A stretch of 64,000 bases of DNA from assembly GCF_036010505.1 (NCBI RefSeq), contig NZ_CP108569.1:1364001-1428000 (forward strand), in the 5' to 3' direction. The position numbers and the translations under genes are program-made. Below are positions 24,746 through 34,492 of this stretch, piece after piece. This DNA is from Streptomyces sp. NBC_01197. Lineage in GTDB: Bacteria; Actinomycetota; Actinomycetes; Streptomycetales; Streptomycetaceae. Below the pieces are notes generated by a model, which worked only from the letters and a program-made list of their open reading frames with translations, searched no databases and was not told the origin of the DNA. How positions within the stretch are numbered: position 1 is the first letter of the stretch; every line of letters starts with the position of its first letter.

Positions 24746-25981
24746 TCACTCGCCGGCCGTGGCCCGTGACTGGGCCTGCTTCAGAGCCGCTTCAGGTGTG
24801 GAGCGGCCGGTCAGAACGGACTGGAAGGCGCCGGCCAGGGCGTCGGACACGGCCGGCCAGCCGGCACCGACCCGGTCGGTGCGCGAGCGTGCCGTCGCGA
24901 CCTCGTCGGCGAAGGGTCCGAGCTTCGGGTTCTGGGCCTTGTACGCGGCAGCCGCCGCGGTGCGGGTGGGTACGTTGTTGACGGCTTCGCCCCAGGCGAC
25001 CTGGTTCTTCCGCTCGTTGAGGCAGTTGATGATCTTCGCGGACGTCCCCTGCCGCTGCTTGTCCTTGGTCTGCGGCACCGTCATCACGGTGCCGCCGATC
25101 GGCGGCACCGGCGGGCGACCGGACTGTGGCACCGGTATCGCGGCGACCGCCCAGTGCAGATCCTTGTGCTCACTGAGCACCGGGACCTGCCAGGGGCCGT
25201 TGATCATCATCGCGGTGCGGCCTGCGATGAACTGGTCATTGACGTCCTGCTGGTTCCAGGTGACCGCAGCGCTCGACGCCGATTTCTGGTCCACCAGGTC
25301 CTTCCACAACTGCAGCGCGGGCGCGCCCCTGCCGTTGTCGAGATGGGCCTCGTCGCCGCCGCCGGACCAGAAGAACGGCAGGAACTGGTAGACCCCGTCG
25401 GCGTCCGGCGTAGCGCTGAAGGCCATCCCGTACGTCTTGCCGTGGGTGAGCTTCCTGGCCGTCGCCTTGAGCTGGTCCCAGGTGGCGGGCGGCTCGGCCC
25501 CGGCCTTCTTGAGCAGGTCCACGTTGTAGAACAGGGCGAGCGAGTTGACCGAGCGGGCTATGCCGTAAAGGGTGCCGTCGAAGCTGCCCATGGTGATGGC
25601 GCTGCCCGACATCCCGGACACGTCGACACCGGCGTTCTTCAGCGGCACGAGGCCGCCCGTGTCCGCGAACTGCGGCACATCGGAGCCGTCCAGCTCCAGG
25701 ATGTCGGTCAGCGAGCGGGACGAGGCCATCCGCAGCGCCTTGGAGACCACCTGGTCGGCCGGAACGCTGGTCTGTCTGACCTTGACTCCGAGCGGCTTCG
25801 CGCACACATCGAAGAACTTCTGTTCCTGATCGTGTTCGAGGGTGTCCGTGGCCGAGTTCAGCACGGTGATCGTGCCCGGGTCGGGGACGTTCCCGCAGCC
25901 GGCGAGGCCGGCCACGGTCAGGAAGGCGGTGGCGGTGGCGATCGCGGCCGACGCCGGGGGGCGTCGGCGGAGGAGGTGCAT
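24746..25981 (-). CDS. Extracellular sugar-binding lipoprotein (CUT1)
   Basis: A 411-aa substrate-binding protein. The signal peptide [25 protein letters not shown] ends in the lipobox LAGC near residue 29, so it is lipid-anchored outside the membrane. The mature part follows the family 1 pattern, including [16 protein letters not shown] near residue 255. It is the first gene of the importer/alpha-xylosidase operon and lies 92 nt downstream of a 26-bp LacI-type palindrome. Likely ligand: xylose-bearing oligosaccharides, inferred from the GH31 gene. Confidence 0.92.
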   Translation of the reverse strand: MHLLRRRPPASAAIATATAFLTVAGLAGCGNVPDPGTITVLNSATDTLEHDQEQKFFDVCAKPLGVKVRQTSVPADQVVSKALRMASSRSLTDILELDGSDVPQFADTGGLVPLKNAGVDVSGMSGSAITMGSFDGTLYGIARSVNSLALFYNVDLLKKAGAEPPATWDQLKATARKLTHGKTYGMAFSATPDADGVYQFLPFFWSGGGDEAHLDNGRGAPALQLWKDLVDQKSASSAAVTWNQQDVNDQFIAGRTAMMINGPWQVPVLSEHKDLHWAVAAIPVPQSGRPPVPPIGGTVMTVPQTKDKQRQGTSAKIINCLNERKNQVAWGEAVNNVPTRTAAAAAYKAQNPKLGPFADEVATARSRTDRVGAGWPAVSDALAGAFQSVLTGRSTPEAALKQAQSRATAGE

Positions 25982-26073
25982 GGTGGCTGCTCTCCGTTCG
26001 GTCTACGGCTCTGTGAGAAGACGGAGGTTCGATGTGCCGACATGGCTGTCCGGTCGATCTGGTCGATCCGGAC

Positions 26074-26099
26074 GATCTATCGAATCGATTCGACAGATC
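26074..26099. promoter_or_regulatory. 26-bp LacI-type operator
   Basis: GATCT-N-TCGAATCGATTCGA-N-AGATC at 26074-26099 is a near-perfect palindrome with one mismatched pair, and its inner 14 bp are exact. The central CG and overall symmetry fit LacI-family operators. It lies between the lacI-type gene and the importer operon it should repress. Confidence 0.8.
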
Positions 26100-26177
26100 G
26101 CAGTGATGCTAAACGCTCGCAGACATGCCGACAAGAGGTGCGGCAGCGCGGTGAAGTGGGCCCGGCGGGCACGGAGT

Positions 26178-27251
26178 TCAGCGCAGCGGTGCGGTGAACG
26201 GCGCCGCCCCCGGCATCAGGACAGGCTTGATGAGCAGATGCCCGATGGAGGCGGCGAGCAGCTGCCCGCCCGGCTCGGAGCCGTCGGCGGCACGGTCGCG
26301 CAAGGCCGTGGCGGCGGACACGGCGAGCCGGGAGACCTCGGTTGCCAACGTCTCGACGGGCAGTTCGATACGGGGCAGCCGCCGGCTCGACGGATCCCCC
26401 GGCAGCGAACCGATGACGACCACACTGAGTTCTTCCGGTACCCGCAGACCGGCCGCGGCCACGGACGCCATGATGTGGTGGTGCGCCGATGGGTGCTGCA
26501 CGACAAGAGCGGTCGGCGGCCTCCCGCGCGCGTCATCCGTGGGTCCCGGGAGCAATGTCCGCAGTCTGCGGGCGAGCTCCGCCGCATCGTCCACGGAATG
26601 AACCACCTTGACGGAAGCGCCTGTTGCGCGGGCCCCTCTCCGCGCCCCGGCGATACCGCGCAACGCGTAGCTGCGCCGGGCCCTGACCTCGGCCTCGCTG
26701 GGCGCGAGATACACCAGGTCGCCGTGGCCCGCGGCAGTCAGTTCGCGTACGGCGAGGGCGGCGGCCTCCTCCCAGTCGAGGTCGGTCCACGGCAGGGCGT
26801 CCTCGTCAGCGGGCCGTCCGATCAGGGCCGATGGGAAGACCAGCTCCCGCACGACGTCGATCCGCGCGTCCTCCATGTCGACGGCCATCAGGATCGCGGC
26901 GTCCGCGAGACCACTGAGCGCCACCCGCCGCAGCCCCCCGGCCTTGTCCTGGGAGGTGGTGAGCAGCAGGTCGTAGCCAAGGGTGTTGACGGCGTCGCTG
27001 ACGTCGATGGCGAATCTGCCGTCCACGGAATGCTGCACACCGGCCGCCCGCGGCAGGGCCAGGGCTATCACCTGCGTGCGGCTGCTGCGCAGCGTCCGCG
27101 CGCTGGCCCGGGGGTGGTAACCGAGGGCGTCCACCGCCTCCTGGACACGTGTGCGCGTCTCCATGGAGATGCTCCTGGAGCCGTTGAGCACATACGAGAC
27201 GGTGCTCGGGGCGACACCGGCCCGCTGCGCGACGTCCCTGATGGTAGCCAT
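26178..27251 (-). CDS. LacI family transcriptional repressor
   Basis: A 357-aa regulator. The N-terminal LacI helix-turn-helix [23 protein letters not shown] occupies residues 2-24, followed by the hinge [16 protein letters not shown]. The C-terminal periplasmic-binding-like domain senses sugar, with [20 protein letters not shown] in place of the usual DD motif. It is upstream of and codirectional with the importer/alpha-xylosidase operon, with the 26-bp palindrome in the 196-nt gap. Specific repression released by a xylose-containing sugar is the straightforward model. Confidence 0.93.
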   Translation of the reverse strand: MATIRDVAQRAGVAPSTVSYVLNGSRSISMETRTRVQEAVDALGYHPRASARTLRSSRTQVIALALPRAAGVQHSVDGRFAIDVSDAVNTLGYDLLLTTSQDKAGGLRRVALSGLADAAILMAVDMEDARIDVVRELVFPSALIGRPADEDALPWTDLDWEEAAALAVRELTAAGHGDLVYLAPSEAEVRARRSYALRGIAGARRGARATGASVKVVHSVDDAAELARRLRTLLPGPTDDARGRPPTALVVQHPSAHHHIMASVAAAGLRVPEELSVVVIGSLPGDPSSRRLPRIELPVETLATEVSRLAVSAATALRDRAADGSEPGGQLLAASIGHLLIKPVLMPGAAPFTAPLR

Positions 27252-27521
27252 CCTCGACCCCTTCGGTGGCCCGTCATCGTACCCAACACGGCACGCGGTG
27301 CCGGGGCCCAGGGGCAGCCGGAGGCGCCGGCCGGCCGCTCCCCCGTATGCCGCAGCGCACCGCTGGGCCGGCGCACGGGCCGCAGCACCCCCGGAGCGGC
27401 CTTCCCTCCGCCGGCCGGGAACCTCAAATCAAGCTCTGAACGTCCCACCGGATGGATTCGCCGCGGCCCCGCGGGGTCATCACCCCCACACGCGCCCGGC
27501 AGCGGCGGCGGAGGGGGAACC

Positions 27522-28841
27522 ATGGAGAAGCTGGGAACCGGTATCGGATGGCGGCCGGAGATCGCCACGGCGGTGGAGGAGCTGCCGGGCATCGACTGGG
27601 TCGAGGTGGTCGCCGAGAATCTCTGCCCCGGCCATCTCCCGGACTCCCTGCTGCGGCTGCGCGAACGCGGGGTGACGGTGGTTCCGCACGGCGTCTCACT
27701 GGGTGTCGGCGGCGCCGAGCGCCCGGCTGCCGACCGGCTCGCGGCGCTGGCCGAGCGGGCCATCCTGCTGGAGTCGCCGCTGGTCACGGAGCACATCGCC
27801 TTCGTCAGGGCCGGGGGCCCGCTTACCGCGTCCCCCGGTCTCGAGGCCGGCCACCTGCTGCCAGTGCCGCGCACCTGGGACGCGCTGCGCGTGCTGTGCG
27901 AGAACGTCCGCGTGGCCCAGGAGGCCCTGCCCGTCCCGCTCGCCCTGGAGAACATCGCGGCGCTGGTCTCCTGGCCGGGCGAGGAGCTGACGGAGGGGCA
28001 GTTCCTGGCGGAACTGGTGGAGCGCACGGGGGTACGGCTGCTGATCGACGTGGCCAACCTGCACACCAATCACGTGAACCGCGGCGAGGACCCCGCCGCC
28101 GCCCTGGACGAACTCCCGGTGGAGGCCATCGCGTACGTCCATGTCGCGGGCGGTGTGGAGAGGGACGGCGTCTGGCACGACACCCATGCCCACCCGGTGA
28201 CCGCACCGGTCCTCGGTGTGCTGGCCCAGCTGCGGGACCGGGTGGACCCGCCGGGGGTGCTGCTGGAGCGGGACGACGACTTCCCGCCTGCGGCCGAACT
28301 GGCCGGTGAACTGTCCGCGATACGGGAGACGCTGACCGCCCACGAGACCGGGACCGCCGAGGGCCGGGAGACGCCCGCAGAGCGCCCGTCGGCATCGGTA
28401 CCGGTCCCCGCGTCCGCTTCCATCACCGCGTCCCGGCAGCGGCTCGCCCTCGCCGAGACCGCGCTGCTCTCCGCCCTGGTCGCGGGCACCCCCGCGCCCG
28501 GGGGGTTCGACACCCGGCGGCTGGGTGTGCAGAGCCGTGCCCTGGCCGCCAAGCGCGCCGATGTCGTGTCGCACGTCGCCCCCGAACTGCCCGTCCTGCT
28601 CGGCGCCGAGTACCGGCCCGCGTTCCTGGCGTACGCCAAGTCCCGCCCGATGAGCGGCGGTTACCGTCGCGACGCGCTCGACTTCGCCGAGCAGCTGCTC
28701 CGCGCCGGGCGCCCCGCCGACGCCGCGGCCCGGCGCCGGCTCGCCCTCTGGTGGCAGGAGCGGTCGGCCCCGCGGCGGCCGACCAGGGCGGCCAGGTTCG
28801 CCCGCGCGGCCCGGACCCGGCTCGGCCGCGCCTACCGGTGA
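27522..28841 (+). CDS. DUF692 multinuclear-iron enzyme with extra C-terminal domain
   Basis: A 439-aa protein. Residues 1-270 are a DUF692 TIM barrel, the family of MbnB, TglH and ChrH, which use two or three irons to modify peptide cysteines or asparagines. All expected metal-site residues appear: His56, His91, Glu143, Asp176, His181, His207, Asp220, His222 and Glu249. An Ala/Pro/Thr linker (about 280-310) leads to a helical domain of about 130 residues ([17 protein letters not shown] to the C-terminus), which I recall as the SCO6045-type C-terminal domain. A strong GGAGGGGG precedes ATG at 27522. No partner protein or precursor peptide is visible next to it. Confidence 0.88.
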   Translation: MEKLGTGIGWRPEIATAVEELPGIDWVEVVAENLCPGHLPDSLLRLRERGVTVVPHGVSLGVGGAERPAADRLAALAERAILLESPLVTEHIAFVRAGGPLTASPGLEAGHLLPVPRTWDALRVLCENVRVAQEALPVPLALENIAALVSWPGEELTEGQFLAELVERTGVRLLIDVANLHTNHVNRGEDPAAALDELPVEAIAYVHVAGGVERDGVWHDTHAHPVTAPVLGVLAQLRDRVDPPGVLLERDDDFPPAAELAGELSAIRETLTAHETGTAEGRETPAERPSASVPVPASASITASRQRLALAETALLSALVAGTPAPGGFDTRRLGVQSRALAAKRADVVSHVAPELPVLLGAEYRPAFLAYAKSRPMSGGYRRDALDFAEQLLRAGRPADAAARRRLALWWQERSAPRRPTRAARFARAARTRLGRAYR

Positions 28842-28978
28842 CTCCCGGCCCGTCCGCCGCCGGGCAGCGGGGTCATTGAACCCCGACACCGCCGAGCGGT
28901 CCTTTACAACATCAGCCGACGGACGAATTATCCCTTTTATTCAGTAGCTGCAGGAAGTAGCTGTACGGAGGGAACCCG

Positions 28979-30637
28979 ATGAAGGCAGTCGCGCTGTACG
29001 GAACGGCCGGCGTTCTGGTGCTGTCAGGACTGGCCGCCCTGGCCGCGGCGCCGCCCGGCAGCGCGGATGCCCCGGCCGGCACGTACGCGGAAGGCGGCGG
29101 CCCGGACGGCAGGGCAGCCACGGCCGCGGGCACCGGAGCGGCCGAGGCGGCGGGCACCCTGGCCGCGGCCGCCCGGGCCGCAGCCGCGGGGATCGTCTTC
29201 GGCAGCTGCCCGAAGAGCGAGTCGCTCCCCGCGTCCGTGCGGTGCGGCAGCATCCGGGTCCCGCTCGACTACGCCAGGCCGGACGGCAGGCAGATCTCCC
29301 TCACCGTCAGCAGGGCGCACGCCACCGGCAAGCCCGCCGAGCGCCAGGGCGCGCTGATCTACAACCCGGGCGGCCCCGGCGCCTCCAGCATGTTCTTCCC
29401 GATGGCGGCCGCGGTCCCGGTGTGGAAGCCGCTGGCGGCCGCGTACGACCTGGTGGGGTACGCGCCGCGCGGCGTCGGCCGCTCGGCGCCGCTCTCGTGC
29501 GAGGACCCCGCCTCGTACGCGAAGCCCGCGAAGGCGGCACCGATCTACCCGTCGGAGGCCTTCAAGCAGAAGAAGATCGCCCAGGCGAAGGCCTATGCCC
29601 AGGGCTGTGCCCGCCGGGCCGGTGCGGCGCTGGGGCAGTACAACTCGCTGAACAACGCCCGGGACCTCGATGTTCTGCGGGCCGCGCTGGGCGAGCGGAA
29701 GCTGACCTTCATGGGCGCCTCGTACGGCACGTACTTCGGTGCGGTCTACGCGACGCTCTTCCCCTCGCATGTGCGCCGCATGGTCTTCGACTCGGCTGTC
29801 GACCCGGATCCCGCCAAGATCTGGTACCGCGACAACCTCGACCAGTCACTCGCCTTCGAGCGGCGCTGGACCGACTTCCGCAGCTGGGTGGCGCTCCACG
29901 ACAAGACGTACCACCTGGGACGCGACGCGTCGGACGTGCTGGCCGGTTACGAGACGGCGCGGGCCCGGCTCGCGGACAGGCCGGTGGGCGGCGTCGGCCC
30001 TGCGCAGCTGCAGAACGCCTTCCTCCAGGCCGGTTACTACGACGACGTCTGGCCGGCCGCCGCCCATGCGCTCGCACGGTATCTGCGGGGGGACCCGAAG
30101 CCGCTGATCAAGCTGGCCGCGCCGGACCCGGCGGCGGCGAAGGCGGAGGAGAACAGCACAGCGGTCTACACGGCCGTCGAGTGCAACGACGCGCACTGGC
30201 CGGCCGACTGGCGCGTCTGGGACACGGACAACACCGCGCTTGCGCGCCGGGCCCCCTTCGAGACCTGGGACAACGTCTGGATGAACCTGCCGTGCGCCTA
30301 CTGGCCGGCGCCGCGGCAGCAGCCGCTCGACGTCCGCAGCTCCGACGGTGCGCTGCCGCCGACGCTGATCCTGGCCGCCGAGCGGGACGCGGCCACCCCT
30401 TACCCGGGGGCACTGGAGCTCCAGCGGCGGCTGCGGGGGTCGGTGCTGATCACTGAACGGGGCGCGGGTACGCATGGCATCGGCGGCGGCCCCAACAAGT
30501 GCGTCAACACGTATCTGGACGACTACCTGCTGACGGGGCGGACGCCGGTGCGGCGCGCTACGTGCGCGCCGCACCCGCTGCCGGACCCGGTGTCGCTGGA
30601 GAGGCGGACGCTGCCGAGGCCGCGGCCCGCTCTCTGA
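28979..30637 (+). CDS. Secreted alpha/beta hydrolase, TAP-like (tripeptidyl aminopeptidase family)
   Basis: A 552-aa exported peptidase-type hydrolase. The signal peptide is roughly residues 1-30 (ALYGTAGVLVLSGLAALAAA), followed by an Ala/Gly-rich pro-region to about 70. The oxyanion motif YNPGGPG is near 128 and the nucleophile Ser248 lies in GASYG. The C-terminal TAP-like domain supplies the Asp (LAAERDAATPYPGA) and His (GAGTHGIGG). Paired cysteines near the end suggest a disulfide. ACGGAGGGAACCCG precedes ATG at 28979. It is similar to SlpD/SlpE and tripeptidyl aminopeptidases of Streptomyces; exact substrates are unknown. Confidence 0.9.
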   Translation: MKAVALYGTAGVLVLSGLAALAAAPPGSADAPAGTYAEGGGPDGRAATAAGTGAAEAAGTLAAAARAAAAGIVFGSCPKSESLPASVRCGSIRVPLDYARPDGRQISLTVSRAHATGKPAERQGALIYNPGGPGASSMFFPMAAAVPVWKPLAAAYDLVGYAPRGVGRSAPLSCEDPASYAKPAKAAPIYPSEAFKQKKIAQAKAYAQGCARRAGAALGQYNSLNNARDLDVLRAALGERKLTFMGASYGTYFGAVYATLFPSHVRRMVFDSAVDPDPAKIWYRDNLDQSLAFERRWTDFRSWVALHDKTYHLGRDASDVLAGYETARARLADRPVGGVGPAQLQNAFLQAGYYDDVWPAAAHALARYLRGDPKPLIKLAAPDPAAAKAEENSTAVYTAVECNDAHWPADWRVWDTDNTALARRAPFETWDNVWMNLPCAYWPAPRQQPLDVRSSDGALPPTLILAAERDAATPYPGALELQRRLRGSVLITERGAGTHGIGGGPNKCVNTYLDDYLLTGRTPVRRATCAPHPLPDPVSLERRTLPRPRPAL

Positions 30638-30667
30638 TCTTCCGGGTCATGGACGACCGGGTCCGCC

Positions 30668-31405
30668 TCAGGCGAGCCCGGCCACCAGGTCGGCCACCGA
30701 CTTGCGCCGGCCGGTGAAGAAGGGGACCTCTTCGCGTACGTGCATCCGCGTCTCGGAGCCCCGCAGATGACGCATCAGGTCGACGATGCGGTACAGCTCA
30801 TCGGCCTCGAAGGCAAGCAGCCACTCGTAGTCGCCGAGCGAGAACGACGCGACGGTGTTGGCCCGCACGTCCGGATAGCCGCGGGCCATCTTGCCGTGCT
30901 CGGCGAGCATCCTGCGGCGGTCCTCGTCGGCCAGCAGGTACCAGTCGTAGGAGCGCACGAAGGGGTACACCGAGATGTAGTCGCGGGGGGTCTCGTCGGC
31001 GAGGAACGCCGGGATGTGCGACTTGTTGAACTCGGCGGGGCGGTGCAGCGCCATGTTCGACCAGACCGGTTCGAGAGCGCGGCCGAGGCGGGTGCGGCGG
31101 AAGAGGTTGTACGCGGTCTGGAGCTCGTCCGCGGTCTCCGCGTGCCACCAGATCATCATGTCGGCGTCGGCGCGCAGTCCGGAGACGTCGTACGTGCCGC
31201 GGACGGTGATGTCCTTGGCGGCGAGCTGGTCGAACAGCTCCTGGACCTCACCGGCCACCGCGGTGCGGTCGGTGTCGCCGGGGAGCACGTCGCGCAGCTT
31301 GAAGACGGACCACAGCGTGTAGCGCACGACCTCGTTGAGGTCCTTGGCCTTCTTGCCCGCGTTCGGGGCCTTGGGGGACGTCACGGTCTCCGGAGCATCA
31401 GTCAT
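30668..31405 (-). CDS. hemQ: Coproheme decarboxylase (HemQ/ChdC)
   Basis: A 245-aa chlorite-dismutase-family enzyme that turns coproheme into haem b with peroxide, the last step of the coproporphyrin-dependent route. Family blocks include [43 protein letters not shown] with the candidate radical Tyr, [14 protein letters not shown] with the candidate proximal haem His, and [26 protein letters not shown] lies 7 nt before ATG at 31405. It starts 4 nt after the oxidase gene's stop, so hemY-type and hemQ genes form one operon. Confidence 0.93.
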   Translation of the reverse strand: MTDAPETVTSPKAPNAGKKAKDLNEVVRYTLWSVFKLRDVLPGDTDRTAVAGEVQELFDQLAAKDITVRGTYDVSGLRADADMMIWWHAETADELQTAYNLFRRTRLGRALEPVWSNMALHRPAEFNKSHIPAFLADETPRDYISVYPFVRSYDWYLLADEDRRRMLAEHGKMARGYPDVRANTVASFSLGDYEWLLAFEADELYRIVDLMRHLRGSETRMHVREEVPFFTGRRKSVADLVAGLA

Positions 31406-31409
31406 GCCG

Positions 31410-32831
31410 CTATTCTCCCGCGCCGCCGGTGGTGCCCGACGCCAGGGTTGCTGTGATCTCCTTCGCAGCCCGCTCGGCGCTGGCCACACAGGCCGGGATG
31501 CCCACCCCGTCGTAGGCCGCGCCGCAGATCCGCAGGCCCGGCAGGGCGGCGACCGCGTCCCGTACCCGGGCGACCCGTGCGAGGTGGCCGACGGGGTACT
31601 GGGGCAGTCCGCCGATCCACCGGGTCACCTCGGTGGCGACCGGCTTCGCCGTGAGCCCGACGGCCTCGCCCAGGTCACGCAGCGAGAGGCCCACCAAGTC
31701 GGCGTCCTCGCGGTGCAGATGCTCCTCGTCGCCGTAGCGGCCGAGCGAGGTCCGCAGCACGACGAGGTCCGGGTCGGCGTCGGACCAGGCCCACTTGCGG
31801 CTGGAGAAGGTGGACGCCTTGATGGAGTGGCCGTCCACCGGCGGTACCAGGAATCCCGTGCCGTCGGGGAGGTTCAGCTCCGTACGGCGGAAGGCCAGGG
31901 TGACAAGCGACATCGAGGCGTACTCGACGGCGGCCAGCTCGGCGGAGGCTGCGGGCGCCTCGTCGGCCAGCAGCGCTGAGGCCGCCCAGGCCGGTACGGC
32001 GAGCACCACGGCGTCGGCCTCGACGCTGAGACCCCCGTCCTGCCCGCCGGTGCGGATCAGCCAGCCGTCCGGGGTGCGCCGCAGCTCCAGCGCGGGCCGG
32101 TGCAGCAGGACTTCGCCGCCCCGGGCGCGGACAGCTTCGGCGACGGCGGGCGGCAGGGTGCCGATGCCGCCTTCCAGTCCCATGAAGACCGGGCCGGACG
32201 CGGGCGTGACGCGCTCCTTGAGCGAGCGGACGGCGGCGGCGAGTGTCGGGTGGGTGCGCGCGGCCTCGTAGAGCGCGGGGACCGCGGCGCGCATCGAGGT
32301 GCGGTAGACGTCGCCCGCGTAGACGCCGCCGAGCAGCGGCTCGACCAGCCGGTCGACGACCTCGCGGCCCATCCGGCCGGCCACGTACGCACCGAGCGCG
32401 ATGTCCTCGCCGATCTCGGTCGGCGGCAGTTCGGCGTCCCGGCCGATCCGGCGCAGCCCCTCGTCGGAGAGCACCCCGCCGAGCCCGTCCGCACCGGCCG
32501 GTACGCCCATCACGTGGCCGGTGGGCATCGGGGTCAGCACGCCCCTGTTCCAGAGGGCGGCGCCGCTGGTGGCGGGCGGCTGGAGCGCGTCGCCCAGACC
32601 GGTCTCACGCGCGAGGGCCACCGCCTCGGGGCGCCGGGCGAGCATCGACTCGGCGCCGAGGTCGACCCGTACGCCCTCGATCTCGCCCGAGTGGAGCTTG
32701 CCGCCGACCCGGCCCGCGCCCTCCAGGACCGTCACCCGGGCCCCGCCGCCGGCCAGCCGGTGCGCTGCCGCGAGACCCGAGATCCCGCCTCCGATGACGA
32801 CGACATGGGCCGTACGCGTGTCCGCATTCAT
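31410..32831 (-). CDS. hemY: Coproporphyrinogen III oxidase / protoporphyrinogen oxidase (HemY-type)
   Basis: A 473-aa FAD enzyme that oxidises coproporphyrinogen III to coproporphyrin III in actinobacteria. The FAD-binding motif [21 protein letters not shown] is at residues 10-30 and [20 protein letters not shown] follows. The C-terminal FAD segment [23 protein letters not shown] closes the fold. ATG at 32831; the frame stays open upstream but that part lies under the divergent gene. It is cotranscribed with hemQ, 4 nt apart. Its electron acceptor is oxygen in this family. Confidence 0.93.
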   Translation of the reverse strand: MNADTRTAHVVVIGGGISGLAAAHRLAGGGARVTVLEGAGRVGGKLHSGEIEGVRVDLGAESMLARRPEAVALARETGLGDALQPPATSGAALWNRGVLTPMPTGHVMGVPAGADGLGGVLSDEGLRRIGRDAELPPTEIGEDIALGAYVAGRMGREVVDRLVEPLLGGVYAGDVYRTSMRAAVPALYEAARTHPTLAAAVRSLKERVTPASGPVFMGLEGGIGTLPPAVAEAVRARGGEVLLHRPALELRRTPDGWLIRTGGQDGGLSVEADAVVLAVPAWAASALLADEAPAASAELAAVEYASMSLVTLAFRRTELNLPDGTGFLVPPVDGHSIKASTFSSRKWAWSDADPDLVVLRTSLGRYGDEEHLHREDADLVGLSLRDLGEAVGLTAKPVATEVTRWIGGLPQYPVGHLARVARVRDAVAALPGLRICGAAYDGVGIPACVASAERAAKEITATLASGTTGGAGE

Positions 32832-33033
32832 GCCCCCCACTCTCTCAAATCCTTTCCGGGGGGCCGAACGTGACCGTGGTCCGGTGGCGCCCGCCCGCGG
32901 CCTCCCGCGCCGCGGGGGAATGTTCCGCTGCCCGCACACGTACCTTCCCAGAGGGTCACCGAGCGGGAGGCTCCCGCGCGGACATCGGTAACGGACAGCG
33001 GCAACAGCGGTAACAGCCACGGAGGTACGCGCA

Positions 33034-34413
33034 ATGGCAGCGGAACGACTGGTGGTCATCGGCGGTGACGCGGCGGGTATGTCCGCCGCGTCCCAGGCCC
33101 GCAGGCTCAAAGGCCCGGAGGAGCTGGAGATCACCGTCTTCGAGCGCGGCCACTTCACGTCGTTCTCCGCCTGCGGCATCCCCTACTGGGTGGGCGGCGA
33201 GGTCGGCGAGCGCGACGACCTGGTCGCCCGCACCCCCGCCGAGCACCGCGCACGATCGATCGGCCTACGGATGCGGACCGAGGTGACGGAGATCGACGTC
33301 GCGGGGCAGCGGGTGCACGCCCGCGACCTGGAATCGGGCGCGGCCGGCTGGACTCCGTACGACAAGCTCGTCATCGCCACCGGCGCGCGTCCGGTACGCC
33401 CCGCGCTGCCCGGCATCGACGCGCCGGGCGTGCACGGCGTGCAGACGCTCGACGACGGCCAGGCCCTGATCGACTCGCTGCGGACGGCGTCCGGCCGCCG
33501 CGCGGTGATCGTCGGGGCCGGGTACATCGGCGTCGAGATGGCGGAGGCGCTGCTGCACCGCGGGTACGAGGTGACGGTGCTGACCCGCGGCGCCCAGCCG
33601 ATGTCCACGCTCGACCCGGACATGGGGAGGCTGGTCCACGACGCGATGGACGGCATGGGCATCTCCACGGTGACCGGCGCGGAGGTCACCGCGATCCGCA
33701 CCGACGAGCGGGGACGGGCAAGCGCCGTCGCGACGGACACCGCCGAATACCCGGCCGATGTGGTGGTCCTGGGGATCGGTGTGGAGCCGCAGACCGGCCT
33801 CGCGGCCGCCGCGGGGCTGCCGCTGGGTGAGTACGGCGGGCTGCTGACCGATCTGTCGATGCGGGTGCGCGGCCACCGGAACATCTGGGCGGGCGGCGAC
33901 TGCGTCGAGGTTCTCGACCTGGTCTCCGGCCGGGACCGGCACATCGCGCTCGGCACGCACGCGAACAAGCACGGCCAGATCATCGGTGCCAACGCCGGTG
34001 GTGGGTACGGCACGTTTCCCGGTGTCGTCGGTACCGCGGTGAGCAAGGTCTGCGATCTGGAGATCGCCAGGACCGGGCTGCGCGAGAAGGACGCGGACGC
34101 GGCCGGGCTGCGGTACGTCACGGCGACCATCGAGTCGACCAACAGCGCCGGTTACTACCCGGGCGCGGCCGTGATGACGGTGAAGATGCTCGCCGAGCTG
34201 CGGACCGGGCGGCTGCTCGGCACGCAGATCGTGGGGCGGGAGGGCGCGGCGAAGCGGGTGGACATCGCGGCCGTCGCGCTCACCGCGGGGATGACGGTGG
34301 AGCAGATGGTCTCGCTGGACCTGGGGTACGCACCGCCGTTCTCACCGGTCTGGGACCCGGTGCTGGTCGCCGCGCGGAAGGCGGTCACGGCGGTGCGCCG
34401 GGCGGGCGCGTAG
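33034..34413 (+). CDS. CoA-disulfide reductase-like FAD/NAD(P) oxidoreductase
   Basis: A 459-aa pyridine nucleotide-disulfide oxidoreductase. The FAD motif VVIGGDAAGMSAASQARR is at residues 7-24. The single redox Cys47 in SFSACGIPYWVGG matches CoA-disulfide reductase, NADH peroxidase and NADH oxidase. The NAD(P) motif VIVGAGYIGVEMAEALLHRG is near 158 and the C-terminal dimer domain contains YYPGAAVMTVKMLAE. ACGGAGGTACGCGCA precedes ATG. It diverges from the haem operon across 202 nt and converges with hemE, so its promoter may be coupled to haem or redox state; that is inference. Confidence 0.88.
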   Translation: MAAERLVVIGGDAAGMSAASQARRLKGPEELEITVFERGHFTSFSACGIPYWVGGEVGERDDLVARTPAEHRARSIGLRMRTEVTEIDVAGQRVHARDLESGAAGWTPYDKLVIATGARPVRPALPGIDAPGVHGVQTLDDGQALIDSLRTASGRRAVIVGAGYIGVEMAEALLHRGYEVTVLTRGAQPMSTLDPDMGRLVHDAMDGMGISTVTGAEVTAIRTDERGRASAVATDTAEYPADVVVLGIGVEPQTGLAAAAGLPLGEYGGLLTDLSMRVRGHRNIWAGGDCVEVLDLVSGRDRHIALGTHANKHGQIIGANAGGGYGTFPGVVGTAVSKVCDLEIARTGLREKDADAAGLRYVTATIESTNSAGYYPGAAVMTVKMLAELRTGRLLGTQIVGREGAAKRVDIAAVALTAGMTVEQMVSLDLGYAPPFSPVWDPVLVAARKAVTAVRRAGA

Positions 34414-34433
34414 CCGGACAGGAACCTTGCCGG

Positions 34434-34486
34434 CCGCGCTCCCGGTGCGCCGGACGGTCGGGCCGTCCGGCGCACCGGGAGCGCGG
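34434..34486. terminator. Bidirectional terminator with 24-bp perfect stem
   Basis: Positions 34434-34457 pair perfectly with 34463-34486 across a 5-nt loop (TCGGG). The hairpin sits between the convergent oxidoreductase stop (34413) and hemE stop (34493), so it can terminate both transcripts. Confidence 0.93.
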
Positions 34487-34492
34487 AACGGT

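Noticed and set aside
27252..27521. Possible precursor peptide gene before the DUF692 gene
   Set aside because: All frames here read as Arg/Pro/Ala-rich noise without a ribosome site, leader-like helix or Cys-rich core.
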